From assembly GCA_902792895.1 (NCBI GenBank), contig CADBBK010000005.1:33312-97311 (forward strand): a DNA stretch of 64,000 nt. Direction: 5' to 3'. Positions 28,421 to 36,783 of the stretch are shown here, one piece after another; position 1 is the stretch's first letter; each line of letters opens with the position of its first letter. The notes beneath the pieces were generated by a model. That model saw only the letters and a program-made list of their open reading frames with translations, searched no databases and had not been told where the DNA came from. A program made the position numbers and the translations under genes. This stretch comes from an uncultured Bacteroidales bacterium. GTDB lineage: Bacteria > Bacteroidota > Bacteroidia > Bacteroidales > Muribaculaceae.

Positions 28421-28450
28421 TGCATCAATATCTAATGACTGAATTTACCT

Positions 28451-30403
28451 ATGGCAAAATTTATAACTGATCAGGGGCCTCTGGAGTTGGGACGACGAAT
28501 TGACAACACCAACCGTGCTGAAGTTTATGAACTCATTGGCAACGAAAACGAGGTCGCTAAAATTTTCCCTTTGACAACACCAGATTTGCCTGAGGTGGAG
28601 CGTACCACACACCTGCTCTTGGACAAAGGCATCAACGATGACCGTATCTGCCTCCCGCTTCGCATCATCACCGATGAGTCAGGCAACTTCGTTGGCTACA
28701 CCATGCGCCGAGTCCCCGACGAATACTCGAGCCTAAAGAAATATATTCGTTCCATTGACCAATTGTTCCCCGACTGGAACCGCAAGGTGCTAGTTCGCCT
28801 GGCCATCGGCCTGGTAGAGAAAATCAACATCCTGCATCAGCATGGTTTGCAGATCGTGGATGTCAAGAAACTGGATGCCATGGTCGCCGAGGACGGCTCT
28901 TTTTACCTCATCAACAGCGACCGCCTCGTCCCCAACACCAATGGTTCGCAAGCCGATGACGCCGAAATTACCAAGTGGCTCTATCAAATCCTGATGATCG
29001 GGCATGGACCTATCGAGAATTTTGATTTGCCACTTACTGACAAGGACAGGCAATTACCAAGCGATCAAGAAGCGCTGTCTTATTGGTCTTGCCTCCCTGC
29101 ACCGATTAAAGAGGCTTTCTTCAATAGCTTTAAGTCTGGTCGATATCCTTCGATGGCAAGGTGGTCCGATTTATTGCAAGGCTACAAATCCGTCTTAGAA
29201 GGAGGACGTTGTGAGATTTATATTAAGCCTCAGAATCCTCATCCTATCCCTAATGTTGCCGGTCGGTCGGTCAATCTCAATATGCTGGATATCGATGACA
29301 GCCCGGAGAATGCCGACTTGCGCATCATGGAGAATATCTTCTCCAGAAATGATACTGGTCGAATCGGGGTATTGGAACTATCAACCAAGAATGTTAAACT
29401 TCTGGTGGGGCCGAGCTATCCGATTACCATGTTCAACTTTGACGATTTCAAGCGGTTATCTTATCAGACTCAGACCGGCCAAGGGCTTGATGACCGAAAT
29501 AGGATGAACATGTATTTCTTTAATTCACGTGTACTTCCAACCATCCAGTACTATGCTTCTCTCGCAAGAACCGGAGCGTGGCAAGATCCCCACACAGGGA
29601 GAATCAGCCATCGGCCTGACCTCATGGTTGATAGGCTCTATGTTGTGGCTACTGCCGCTTATCGAACCGCTGAGAACCGCAGGGAAATATTACGTCTCAT
29701 TAAGCAAGAGGCTGGTGTTAATGTCTGTATCCTTAAGAAGGACGAGGAGGAGTTGGCAACTATGACAGCGTTTCTGCACACGACCTATGACCGTAAAAGC
29801 TTGCTGAGCACACGCAACGTGCTGATCATTGACCAGGGTGGGGGCTCAACTGAGGTCTCACCGTTTGTAGCCATGGATCAACGACCTGCAGTGAGTATCA
29901 ACTTAGGTACCAATGCCCTGCTCAACCTGCTCTTGCGGGAACAGACGCCAATACTGCAAGCCCTCAGTGACGTAGATTGGATGATTCAGAAACGATTGGG
30001 TGATTACTTCGTCAACTGTAGCCGTCAGCAAGTATTTGGAAATGATGATGCTGTCTTCTGCATTGCTGTCGGGTCTGCGATTACCGAAGCTACTGGAAAA
30101 AAAGGCAATAAGCGTCAGCACTGTACGGTTCTGACTCTAGAAGACCTGAAACATAAAATCTCAATGGCAGAGAACTTCTTGTTAGACCGTTATGAGGGCG
30201 TGAGTGATCTGATTCCGCACATCAATCGCGACGATAATGAATACTTCGAACAGCTCAATAAGAAGCTCACAATGCGCTTGGGACTTCCCATCTATGTCGG
30301 AATCATGGAGCATTTCGGTATCAAGGAGCTAACGGTGAGTGGCACAGGCCTCTGGTATGGCATATATTTCCAGCAGCGGCCCATCATGTTATCCAATGAG
30401 TAG
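28451..30403 (+). CDS. Protein-kinase-like domain fused to Ppx/GppA-like phosphatase domain
   Basis: This encodes 650 residues. Residues 1-250 resemble a small Ser/Thr kinase fold. A Gly-containing loop precedes Lys37 (VAKIF), and 'LHQHGLQIVDVKKLDAMV' places Asp137 at the catalytic loop. 'FYLINSDRLVP' stands at the metal-binding position, with Asn155 where related kinases have Asp, so activity may be weak or lost. Residues 300-650 follow Ppx/GppA: 'RIGVLELSTKNVKLLVG', 'VVATAAYRTAENRREIL', 'IIDQGGGSTEV' (about 457-467) and 'SINLGTNALL'. That family hydrolyses polyphosphate or pppGpp. I know of no standard protein with this fusion. It suggests sensing or turnover of an alarmone or polyphosphate, gated by the kinase-like domain (inference). 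Confidence 0.75.
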   Translation: MAKFITDQGPLELGRRIDNTNRAEVYELIGNENEVAKIFPLTTPDLPEVERTTHLLLDKGINDDRICLPLRIITDESGNFVGYTMRRVPDEYSSLKKYIRSIDQLFPDWNRKVLVRLAIGLVEKINILHQHGLQIVDVKKLDAMVAEDGSFYLINSDRLVPNTNGSQADDAEITKWLYQILMIGHGPIENFDLPLTDKDRQLPSDQEALSYWSCLPAPIKEAFFNSFKSGRYPSMARWSDLLQGYKSVLEGGRCEIYIKPQNPHPIPNVAGRSVNLNMLDIDDSPENADLRIMENIFSRNDTGRIGVLELSTKNVKLLVGPSYPITMFNFDDFKRLSYQTQTGQGLDDRNRMNMYFFNSRVLPTIQYYASLARTGAWQDPHTGRISHRPDLMVDRLYVVATAAYRTAENRREILRLIKQEAGVNVCILKKDEEELATMTAFLHTTYDRKSLLSTRNVLIIDQGGGSTEVSPFVAMDQRPAVSINLGTNALLNLLLREQTPILQALSDVDWMIQKRLGDYFVNCSRQQVFGNDDAVFCIAVGSAITEATGKKGNKRQHCTVLTLEDLKHKISMAENFLLDRYEGVSDLIPHINRDDNEYFEQLNKKLTMRLGLPIYVGIMEHFGIKELTVSGTGLWYGIYFQQRPIMLSNE

Positions 30404-30408
30404 TGATT

Positions 30409-32079
30409 ATGTCAGAATGGGATGATAAAATAAACAAACTCCTCGTCGAAGTCGACGCTTTGGACGACAACCCCGACAAGTCAGCACTCGATGCGCTATG
30501 GCTCAAAGTGTTGACAATCGCCACTGGAGTCCAGAATCCACCTGCCGAGGCCTTGGGAGAACTAGTAAACGATGTTCTGGACTGCTTGTCAGATGATGCT
30601 CTTGATTCATGCAGCGACCAGTTGGATGTGATATTTTCAAGGATTGAGGCATCTTATCAGAATTCTGACGGTGAATTAGCAAGCAATATCTGGAGCGATT
30701 TTCTACATGTCGTGCTCGGCGATTTATCGAATATTGATGAATTCAAGCAACTCGTGTATTGTGTATTGACTCCGCCCGATGCCATTGATATTGAACAAGA
30801 TGGTCTCAGGTCTAGCCAAGATCCTCAACATGAAGAAACTGACAAATTCCCTATTGATGATGCCATCAATCAACATTCCAAAGACCGATCTCAAGATGAT
30901 GCTGGTAGCATTCGTGAGGTTGAATGTGTGAGTGTTGAGGAAACCATAAAGGCTTCAGAAATCAACGTCGATAATCTCCCTTGGCCAGAGCATCTTGAGC
31001 AGCTTTCGGATGAGGAAGCAATTTCGACATTTAATAGGCTTTTCACCAGTTTTCACATTGATGCTAAGTTGCATGATTCAAAGGATTTGAAGAATTATGA
31101 AAAACTTGTCGAGATTAGACGAAAATTGAATTTAAGAGAATCCGAAAAGTCTTATAAATCTTTGTGGAGTACAACATATAGTGAATTCATTAGTTCTCAA
31201 GGTATTACACTTGCCCCAAAACCTGATAAGGCAAATACCGATGCTGTGCAAGAGAAAGAAAGCATTGATAGCCCAAAGACTAACAACGATACAACTACAT
31301 CCGTTAATTCCCAATCCGATAATAGCCCTCTTCAACAGCCTAGTCCCGTTCAAGATAAATCAACTCCCGTACGTCATTTTTATAGCTCAATCAATACCCA
31401 GGAGGAATATCTCGATTGTGCAATTAAGCATCTAGATGCATGCAAAGCGATACTTGTTGCACATGACAAATTCAATCCATCCACCGATGACGCTTATCAA
31501 GACCTGTTGATGTTTGAGGAGGTATACTATCTTGCTGGTTATATCCTTGAATGTATCCTGAAATCATTCATACTTAACCATATACAATGGAATGGCGATA
31601 ATCTGGAAACCATTGATGTTCCTCTCAAGCATTTGTCTTGGGGCAAGAAGTATGGTTATTTTTCTTTTTCATCCCATTTTACGGGATGGATGTTGAGTTT
31701 TGTCAAGAAGGATTCATATTGGACGACTGTTTTTGAAAAGATTCCTCTTTTCAACGGTCGTAGGTCAATACCATATTCACCCGAGAATCGTGAAATCAAT
31801 GCATGGTTAAAATGGATTTTTAGAGACAGAAGAATTAGGAACATCATTTATGATTGGAAGGCAGAGGTGCGTTACCATCATTATGACATTTTCAGGATTG
31901 ATGCCATCATGCTAATCAAATTATGTGACCTGATTGTTAAGAGTATAATTAAGAATTTTGGCAAACGGCCAAGCATAGTTAATTCTGATGCTCAGAGTCT
32001 GCGTAAATCCATCTCAAGTGATTTTCATGACCTGGTTTCAAGATATTATAAAGACCAACAAAACATCAATGCAGTATGA
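30409..32079 (+). CDS. Protein with acidic repeats and HEPN-like C-terminal domain
   Basis: This encodes 556 residues from the ATG at 30409, five bases after the previous stop. The first 330 residues are acidic, helical and partly low-complexity, probably a flexible scaffold. The last 200 residues look like a HEPN-type helical bundle: an aromatic 'YYLAGYILECILKSFIL' helix resembling the HEPN 'AAExxLKALL' helix, then 'DWKAEVRYHHYDIF' and a final helix. The RxxxxH RNase motif is not clear; RYHHY is the nearest. The stop overlaps the next start (ATGA), so translation is coupled to the ATPase. HEPN assignment is tentative. Such domains act as RNases or as binding partners in defence systems. Confidence 0.55.
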   Translation: MSEWDDKINKLLVEVDALDDNPDKSALDALWLKVLTIATGVQNPPAEALGELVNDVLDCLSDDALDSCSDQLDVIFSRIEASYQNSDGELASNIWSDFLHVVLGDLSNIDEFKQLVYCVLTPPDAIDIEQDGLRSSQDPQHEETDKFPIDDAINQHSKDRSQDDAGSIREVECVSVEETIKASEINVDNLPWPEHLEQLSDEEAISTFNRLFTSFHIDAKLHDSKDLKNYEKLVEIRRKLNLRESEKSYKSLWSTTYSEFISSQGITLAPKPDKANTDAVQEKESIDSPKTNNDTTTSVNSQSDNSPLQQPSPVQDKSTPVRHFYSSINTQEEYLDCAIKHLDACKAILVAHDKFNPSTDDAYQDLLMFEEVYYLAGYILECILKSFILNHIQWNGDNLETIDVPLKHLSWGKKYGYFSFSSHFTGWMLSFVKKDSYWTTVFEKIPLFNGRRSIPYSPENREINAWLKWIFRDRRIRNIIYDWKAEVRYHHYDIFRIDAIMLIKLCDLIVKSIIKNFGKRPSIVNSDAQSLRKSISSDFHDLVSRYYKDQQNINAV

Positions 32080-35000
32080 TAAAGATAATAGACATAGCTG
32101 ATACTTTATGTGATCAACTCAGCATGAACGATGAAATAAAGAAATTCAAGATTGCTGTCAATCTGGATTTCTCGCTTGACGTAAATGTGGTTTCTGATAC
32201 TCTCACAAAGGAGTCTTTTGAGGAACGTTATCTTAAGGACCGGGAACAGTATAAGATTGAATGTGAGGTGTATTCGTCACAGGAAGCCGAGGATGAATAT
32301 GTTCAGTCAATTTTTTCTGGTGGTAATGGAATCGATTATGGACAACGATTCAGGTTAGCATCTTTCTTTGATTTACAAGCGATGCCACTTGAATTAGTCA
32401 ATCGTGACGAGTTGCCTCCAGTCATCACTTTTTACAGTTACAAGGGTGGTGTGGGGCGAACTACGTCCATGGTATCTTATGCCATCAATTTGGCATTGCA
32501 GGGCAAGAAAGTCTTTATCATTGATGCAGACCTTGAAGCACCTGGCTATATCAATTTCTTTAAATTGACCGAACATGCAGGGCTCAAAGCGGGTATGATT
32601 AATGGACTTGTTGAATACTTGAGTGACCTTGAGTTCACTGGCGATGACATTGATGACGAGCATGCCCCCGACCTTCAGTACTACTGCCTTAATATTGTTG
32701 ACGGCAATCATGCTGCTGGTTTGGACCCGAGACTGAGCAATATTTACTTGATGCCTGCTGGTAACTTAAATGAGGTGATGCAGGATGAAGAGCAACCCAT
32801 GAGTAGAATAGCGAACAAGCACCTACGGGCCTACATGGAAGGACTCTCACGTATCAATTTGGGTAACATATCATCCTTCCTGTACAACTTCAATAAATTG
32901 CTTACCCAGATCAGAGATACGTTCGACCCCGATGTGGTTTTGATTGATTCGCGAACGGGCTTCAATGATGTGATGGGCACGGTGACCATGTTCTTCTCCG
33001 ACATAATTGTTGGCTTCTTTGGTAGCAATGAGCAGACTGTGCCGGGCTTGAAAAAACTTCTTCAGAGCTATCAAGAAAGTGATTTTAAATTGATGCTTAT
33101 CAATTCCATTTTACCCGAAAAGAAGGAAAGGGCAGAGGAGAATTTTAAGCGGTTGAACAATCACATAGAAGACTTTTATCGATATCAGGATATCGTACGG
33201 GAGCGTCCTCTGCCATATCGGTTGCACCGGTTGAACATTCTGGAGCAATTAGGTATTGATGACAATACTGATATGGAATGTCTTAATTTGATAGAGAAAC
33301 GTAGTTTCTCCGATTACAACACTATTTTTGACCAACTTGATTTCATGGTTCAAGAAGTCATGAAAGATAGTAAAACCGCGTTCAAGAAGAGCCGCTCTAG
33401 AAATGATTCTATATCTCATGGGAGGAATCGAAGAGACCCGACAAGAATGGACACTTGGAGCATCCGCAATTTTATCCTGCGTGGATTGAAACGTGAGATG
33501 GAGGCAATTACTGACTTTGCTGAGGATCAGGATTTGAAGCCCAGGTCATTCTTCTATCGTCATTGCATGAATGAGTTCTTTGACGATGATAAATTCCTTA
33601 TAATGGGGTATAAAGGTACTGGCAAGACCTACCTGTATCGTGCACTAGCCGAGACATCGGATACTAATGAGGAGATTGCTAAGGTTATGCTCAAACGGGC
33701 TAATAAGTATCGCAGCCTCAAGCATACGCAAAGATTACCCGAAGATGTGTCACATTTTAAATTCATTGACATCATTTCAGCCACATCCGAAGGTACAAAA
33801 CGACTTGCTTTTGACGAGATTGATTATGGCGCCATTGAGAATCCTCAGCTGTACTTCAAGCGCCTGTGGCAAGTCCATACATGGTTATCTATTCTCCAAG
33901 ACCCCGATTTTGATGAAATCAAGCATCAGAGCGAATTGTATGCCCAAAACCTTATCATTGATGATTTCAGAGGGGCCGCTGGGCTAAAGGCGATCAATGA
34001 AATTATCAAAATGGGTGTTGATGCTTTCATTGTCATAGAAGATGACTTGCGCAAGATCAATCGTTGGTGTGTTGAGCACGACAAGCGCTTGTTCCTGTTG
34101 TATGACCAACTGGATACTCGCATCAATCCGCGTTATTGGGACATTGCAGTTTCCCCTCTCATTAATTATTGGCGTGAAAACTGTAATATGCATAGCAACC
34201 TGTTCCCTAAGATTTTTGTGCGTACTGATTTGTTCAAGCGCATTGGCGGAACCAACACAGCCCGTTTGAAGAATAATATCGTCAGCATTGAATGGAGCAT
34301 TGATGAAATCTTTGGTTACATTGTTAAGTTGATCGTTTGTGACCCTGAACGCAAAGAATCATTTATGGAAATGCTCAAGCGTGTTTACAAGGGTAGGGAT
34401 GCTATGATTGCTAATTATGAGAAACAATTTAGAGATAACGATGACCAATTGATAAGGCCACACATATCTTCACTTGCTCCATTAATCAGGGTTATTTTTG
34501 GCAAGGAAGTAACTGGGCTTAGGAGTGGGGTTCATATCACACCATATGATTATTTCTTCAAGAATTTGGCCAATGCCGATGGACGAACCTACAGTCTTCG
34601 CCCATTCATCACCACATTGGATGGCAATGCTATCGAAAGATCCTTGGCTAGGATTATTCCCAACCGCTACGTGCAGTGGGTGATTGCTCCTGAGGATTAT
34701 GCCAATCGTGAAGTACGCAATCTGGCTGCTCAGCAATATTTTGACGACTTGACGCGTGACGAATTCAGCAAGGATCTGATTAAGTTCCGTGATGTGCTCC
34801 AGAGTGACAAGGGTAAGCCATATCGTTGGAAGACATTGCGTGAGATTGAATTCAATGAGCTGATTAACCTCGTAATGGACAGTTATAGCGATTTTATTGC
34901 TGCTAAGACAGGGGAGGATCTTAAACTAATGCTCTACGCTAGTGGTATAGTGGCCGAAGATCCCATCTCAGGAGAGAAGATTTATCGTTTTGCACCTCTG

Positions 35001-35087
35001 TACTTCTATCACTGGGGATTGAAGAGCACAACAAGGTATGATAAGGAAAAAGATCGTTTCTTCGATGAGGATGATACCGACGAGTAA
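32076..35087 (+). CDS. KGGVGR-type ParA-like ATPase with second P-loop
   Basis: This encodes 1,003 residues. After an N-terminal domain of about 110 residues, YSYKGGVGRTT carries the deviant Walker A of ParA/MinD ATPases (KGGVGRTT, residues 123-130), with Arg in place of the usual second Lys. FIIDADLEAPG and VLIDSRTGF follow as the switch and Walker B regions. A second nucleotide-binding domain begins near residue 500 with Walker A GYKGTGKT (511-518) and the likely Walker B 'RLFLLYDQLD'. KGGVGR-variant ATPases are frequent in bacterial conflict loci. No membrane segment is seen. It is the last gene of the cluster and is followed by a strong hairpin. The codon choice is AT-richer than in the housekeeping neighbours. 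Confidence 0.8.
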   Translation: MIKIIDIADTLCDQLSMNDEIKKFKIAVNLDFSLDVNVVSDTLTKESFEERYLKDREQYKIECEVYSSQEAEDEYVQSIFSGGNGIDYGQRFRLASFFDLQAMPLELVNRDELPPVITFYSYKGGVGRTTSMVSYAINLALQGKKVFIIDADLEAPGYINFFKLTEHAGLKAGMINGLVEYLSDLEFTGDDIDDEHAPDLQYYCLNIVDGNHAAGLDPRLSNIYLMPAGNLNEVMQDEEQPMSRIANKHLRAYMEGLSRINLGNISSFLYNFNKLLTQIRDTFDPDVVLIDSRTGFNDVMGTVTMFFSDIIVGFFGSNEQTVPGLKKLLQSYQESDFKLMLINSILPEKKERAEENFKRLNNHIEDFYRYQDIVRERPLPYRLHRLNILEQLGIDDNTDMECLNLIEKRSFSDYNTIFDQLDFMVQEVMKDSKTAFKKSRSRNDSISHGRNRRDPTRMDTWSIRNFILRGLKREMEAITDFAEDQDLKPRSFFYRHCMNEFFDDDKFLIMGYKGTGKTYLYRALAETSDTNEEIAKVMLKRANKYRSLKHTQRLPEDVSHFKFIDIISATSEGTKRLAFDEIDYGAIENPQLYFKRLWQVHTWLSILQDPDFDEIKHQSELYAQNLIIDDFRGAAGLKAINEIIKMGVDAFIVIEDDLRKINRWCVEHDKRLFLLYDQLDTRINPRYWDIAVSPLINYWRENCNMHSNLFPKIFVRTDLFKRIGGTNTARLKNNIVSIEWSIDEIFGYIVKLIVCDPERKESFMEMLKRVYKGRDAMIANYEKQFRDNDDQLIRPHISSLAPLIRVIFGKEVTGLRSGVHITPYDYFFKNLANADGRTYSLRPFITTLDGNAIERSLARIIPNRYVQWVIAPEDYANREVRNLAAQQYFDDLTRDEFSKDLIKFRDVLQSDKGKPYRWKTLREIEFNELINLVMDSYSDFIAAKTGEDLKLMLYASGIVAEDPISGEKIYRFAPLYFYHWGLKSTTRYDKEKDRFFDEDDTDE

Positions 35088-35106
35088 ATCCTGACACTAC
35101 TAATAA

Positions 35107-35160
35107 GCAACGCCTGCATGACCGCTCAATAATGGTCATGCAGGCGTTGCTATATGTTTG
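35107..35160 (+). terminator. Terminator with a 17-bp perfect stem
   Basis: The segment 35107-35123 pairs perfectly with 35134-35150 around a 10-base loop (GCTCAATAAT), and TATATGTTTG follows. It lies 20 bases past the stop of the last cluster gene, between convergent genes. The T-tract is modest, but the stem is unusually long. It closes the 23-kb cluster and may also block read-through from the opposite strand. Confidence 0.75.
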
Positions 35161-35172
35161 TTGCTGCTGAGG

Positions 35173-36078
35173 TTACACGAATGAGGTGACTGTGCCCATG
35201 ATGCTGCCGAGGAGGGCGCCCAGCCAGACGATGGCGCGCAGTTCCTTTCTCATCACGTCGAGGATGATCTTTTCGGCCTCTGCCATCTCCATATCGTTGA
35301 TGCGGTCCTCGATGATGGCGCTGATGTTGATGTCCTGCAGGATGCGAGGCAGGTGCTCGGTGATGATGACACGGTAAGCGCTGAAGATGCCGCTCTTGAT
35401 CTGTGCCACCTGCTCGTCATGCCCCTTAATGAGGTCGCTCATGGTCATGTCCATCAGCCGGTCGGTCTCGGTCTGGACCAGATTCTCGACCATCTGTTGG
35501 GAATTGTTCTTCAAAATTTCGTTGATGTGCTTGGCCAGCAACGACTCGAGAGGCTTGGCGACAGCGTTCACAATCTTGTCAGCCCCCAGCAGACCGGCGA
35601 TGCTGTTGCGTGTTTTCTCCATCACATGCTCGATAGCCATGTGGGCAATATTATCACCCAGGGCACTGTCCTGCAGCTTGCCGGCAATCATTTTGACCAT
35701 GCCTGTCGTGGTGTTCTCGCGCATGGCGGCAATGTCCTCGGACGGCAGATAATGGGCGGCAAACTGTTCGATGGTTTCGTCGTTGGCGCCTTGGGTGGTG
35801 ACAAACTCGTCGATGGCGTCATTCATCTTGCTCAGCATCTCGTCGCTCAGCAAATTCTTCTCGAGCACTTCGCGGTTCATCAGATTCTCGCTCACGGCCT
35901 TGCCGATCGACGAGGCAATGCGGCTTTTCTCCTTAGGAATGATGCCGGGTGTGAACGGGATATGTATTCCCATGAAATACTTGGCCGTATGGGGCCTGAA
36001 CATCATGCGGATAGCGATATAGTTGGTAAAGCAGCCGATGACAGCACCCACAGCGGGGCCAATCAGATAGTGAAACAT
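35173..36078 (-). CDS. DUF445 family membrane protein
   Basis: This 301-residue protein is of the DUF445 (YheB-like) type. It has an N-terminal membrane helix with 'GPAVGAVIGCFTNYIAIRMMF', the family's 'PFTPGIIPKEK' motif, a long amphipathic helical middle and a C-terminal membrane segment (WLGALLGSIMGTVTSF). The molecular role of the family is unknown. It is convergent with the preceding cluster and lies 54 bases after lolA on the minus strand, so it ends the ftsK-lolA-DUF445 group. Confidence 0.9.
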   Translation of the reverse strand: MFHYLIGPAVGAVIGCFTNYIAIRMMFRPHTAKYFMGIHIPFTPGIIPKEKSRIASSIGKAVSENLMNREVLEKNLLSDEMLSKMNDAIDEFVTTQGANDETIEQFAAHYLPSEDIAAMRENTTTGMVKMIAGKLQDSALGDNIAHMAIEHVMEKTRNSIAGLLGADKIVNAVAKPLESLLAKHINEILKNNSQQMVENLVQTETDRLMDMTMSDLIKGHDEQVAQIKSGIFSAYRVIITEHLPRILQDINISAIIEDRINDMEMAEAEKIILDVMRKELRAIVWLGALLGSIMGTVTSFV

Positions 36079-36132
36079 TCTCAGCCGTTTTTAATGATTT
36101 CGGGTAAAAACCAATGAATTATGTCCTGCATT

Positions 36133-36735
36133 CTATCGCAGGTCCACCACCGGTGTTCTCGCGGGCACCATCGACTTGTTGAAGGTGAATGTGCTCGCAG
36201 GTTGTGATCCGTGTTTGTAGTCGGAGATACGGACGGTGCACACCGACTTGTCTTTCATTTCAAACCGTGCCGTGCGCAGCAGCGACGTCGTCTCGTCGAA
36301 GTAGAGCCACAAGGTTTTGATGTTGTCTTTCTTCTTGGGCGTGAGCTTGATGACATAGGTCTTGGGCGTCTTGGCCTTTGCGCGTTTCATGTTGAAGTCG
36401 GCCTTCAGATGGCTGACAGCCGCCATGGGATTAGTCATCTGCAGTTCGTCGGCCGTGGGATTGGTGATGTTGACCTCTTCGGTTGCCGGTGACCAGGACC
36501 ACTGCGTCTTGCCGTCATACCAGCACTTGGCTTCGGGCGAGATGATGCGGAACTTGTTGCCCAGCATGGTAATTGTGCCCTTGCTGGTGCCCTGTGATGT
36601 GGTCACCGTGTAGTTAGCTGTCACGCCGCCGTGGGCGTTGATGGCAGCAACGCACTTGTCCAGCATGGCCGATGGCGTTTGGGCCATGGCCGCAATGGCG
36701 CTGAAGATGAATATGAGAACAACTAATTTTTTCAT
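36133..36735 (-). CDS. lolA: LolA-like outer-membrane lipoprotein carrier protein
   Basis: This 200-residue periplasmic protein has a signal peptide (MKKLVVLIFIFSAIAAMAQ). It shows the LolA-type series of beta strands: 'GTSKGTITMLGNKFRI', 'AKCWYDGKTQWSW', 'EEVNITNPT' and the late 'TKTLWLYFDETT'-like strand. LolA chaperones lipoproteins between membranes. In Bacteroidetes such proteins are often encoded next to ftsK, as here (48 bases after it). The assignment is by fold pattern and neighbourhood. Bacteroidetes LolA-like proteins are diverse, so the exact substrate is not certain. Confidence 0.8.
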   Translation of the reverse strand: MKKLVVLIFIFSAIAAMAQTPSAMLDKCVAAINAHGGVTANYTVTTSQGTSKGTITMLGNKFRIISPEAKCWYDGKTQWSWSPATEEVNITNPTADELQMTNPMAAVSHLKADFNMKRAKAKTPKTYVIKLTPKKKDNIKTLWLYFDETTSLLRTARFEMKDKSVCTVRISDYKHGSQPASTFTFNKSMVPARTPVVDLR

Positions 36736-36783
36736 TGCTGTACTTTTTTGTCATTAGATGCCTTTCACGGCCACAAGTTTAAT

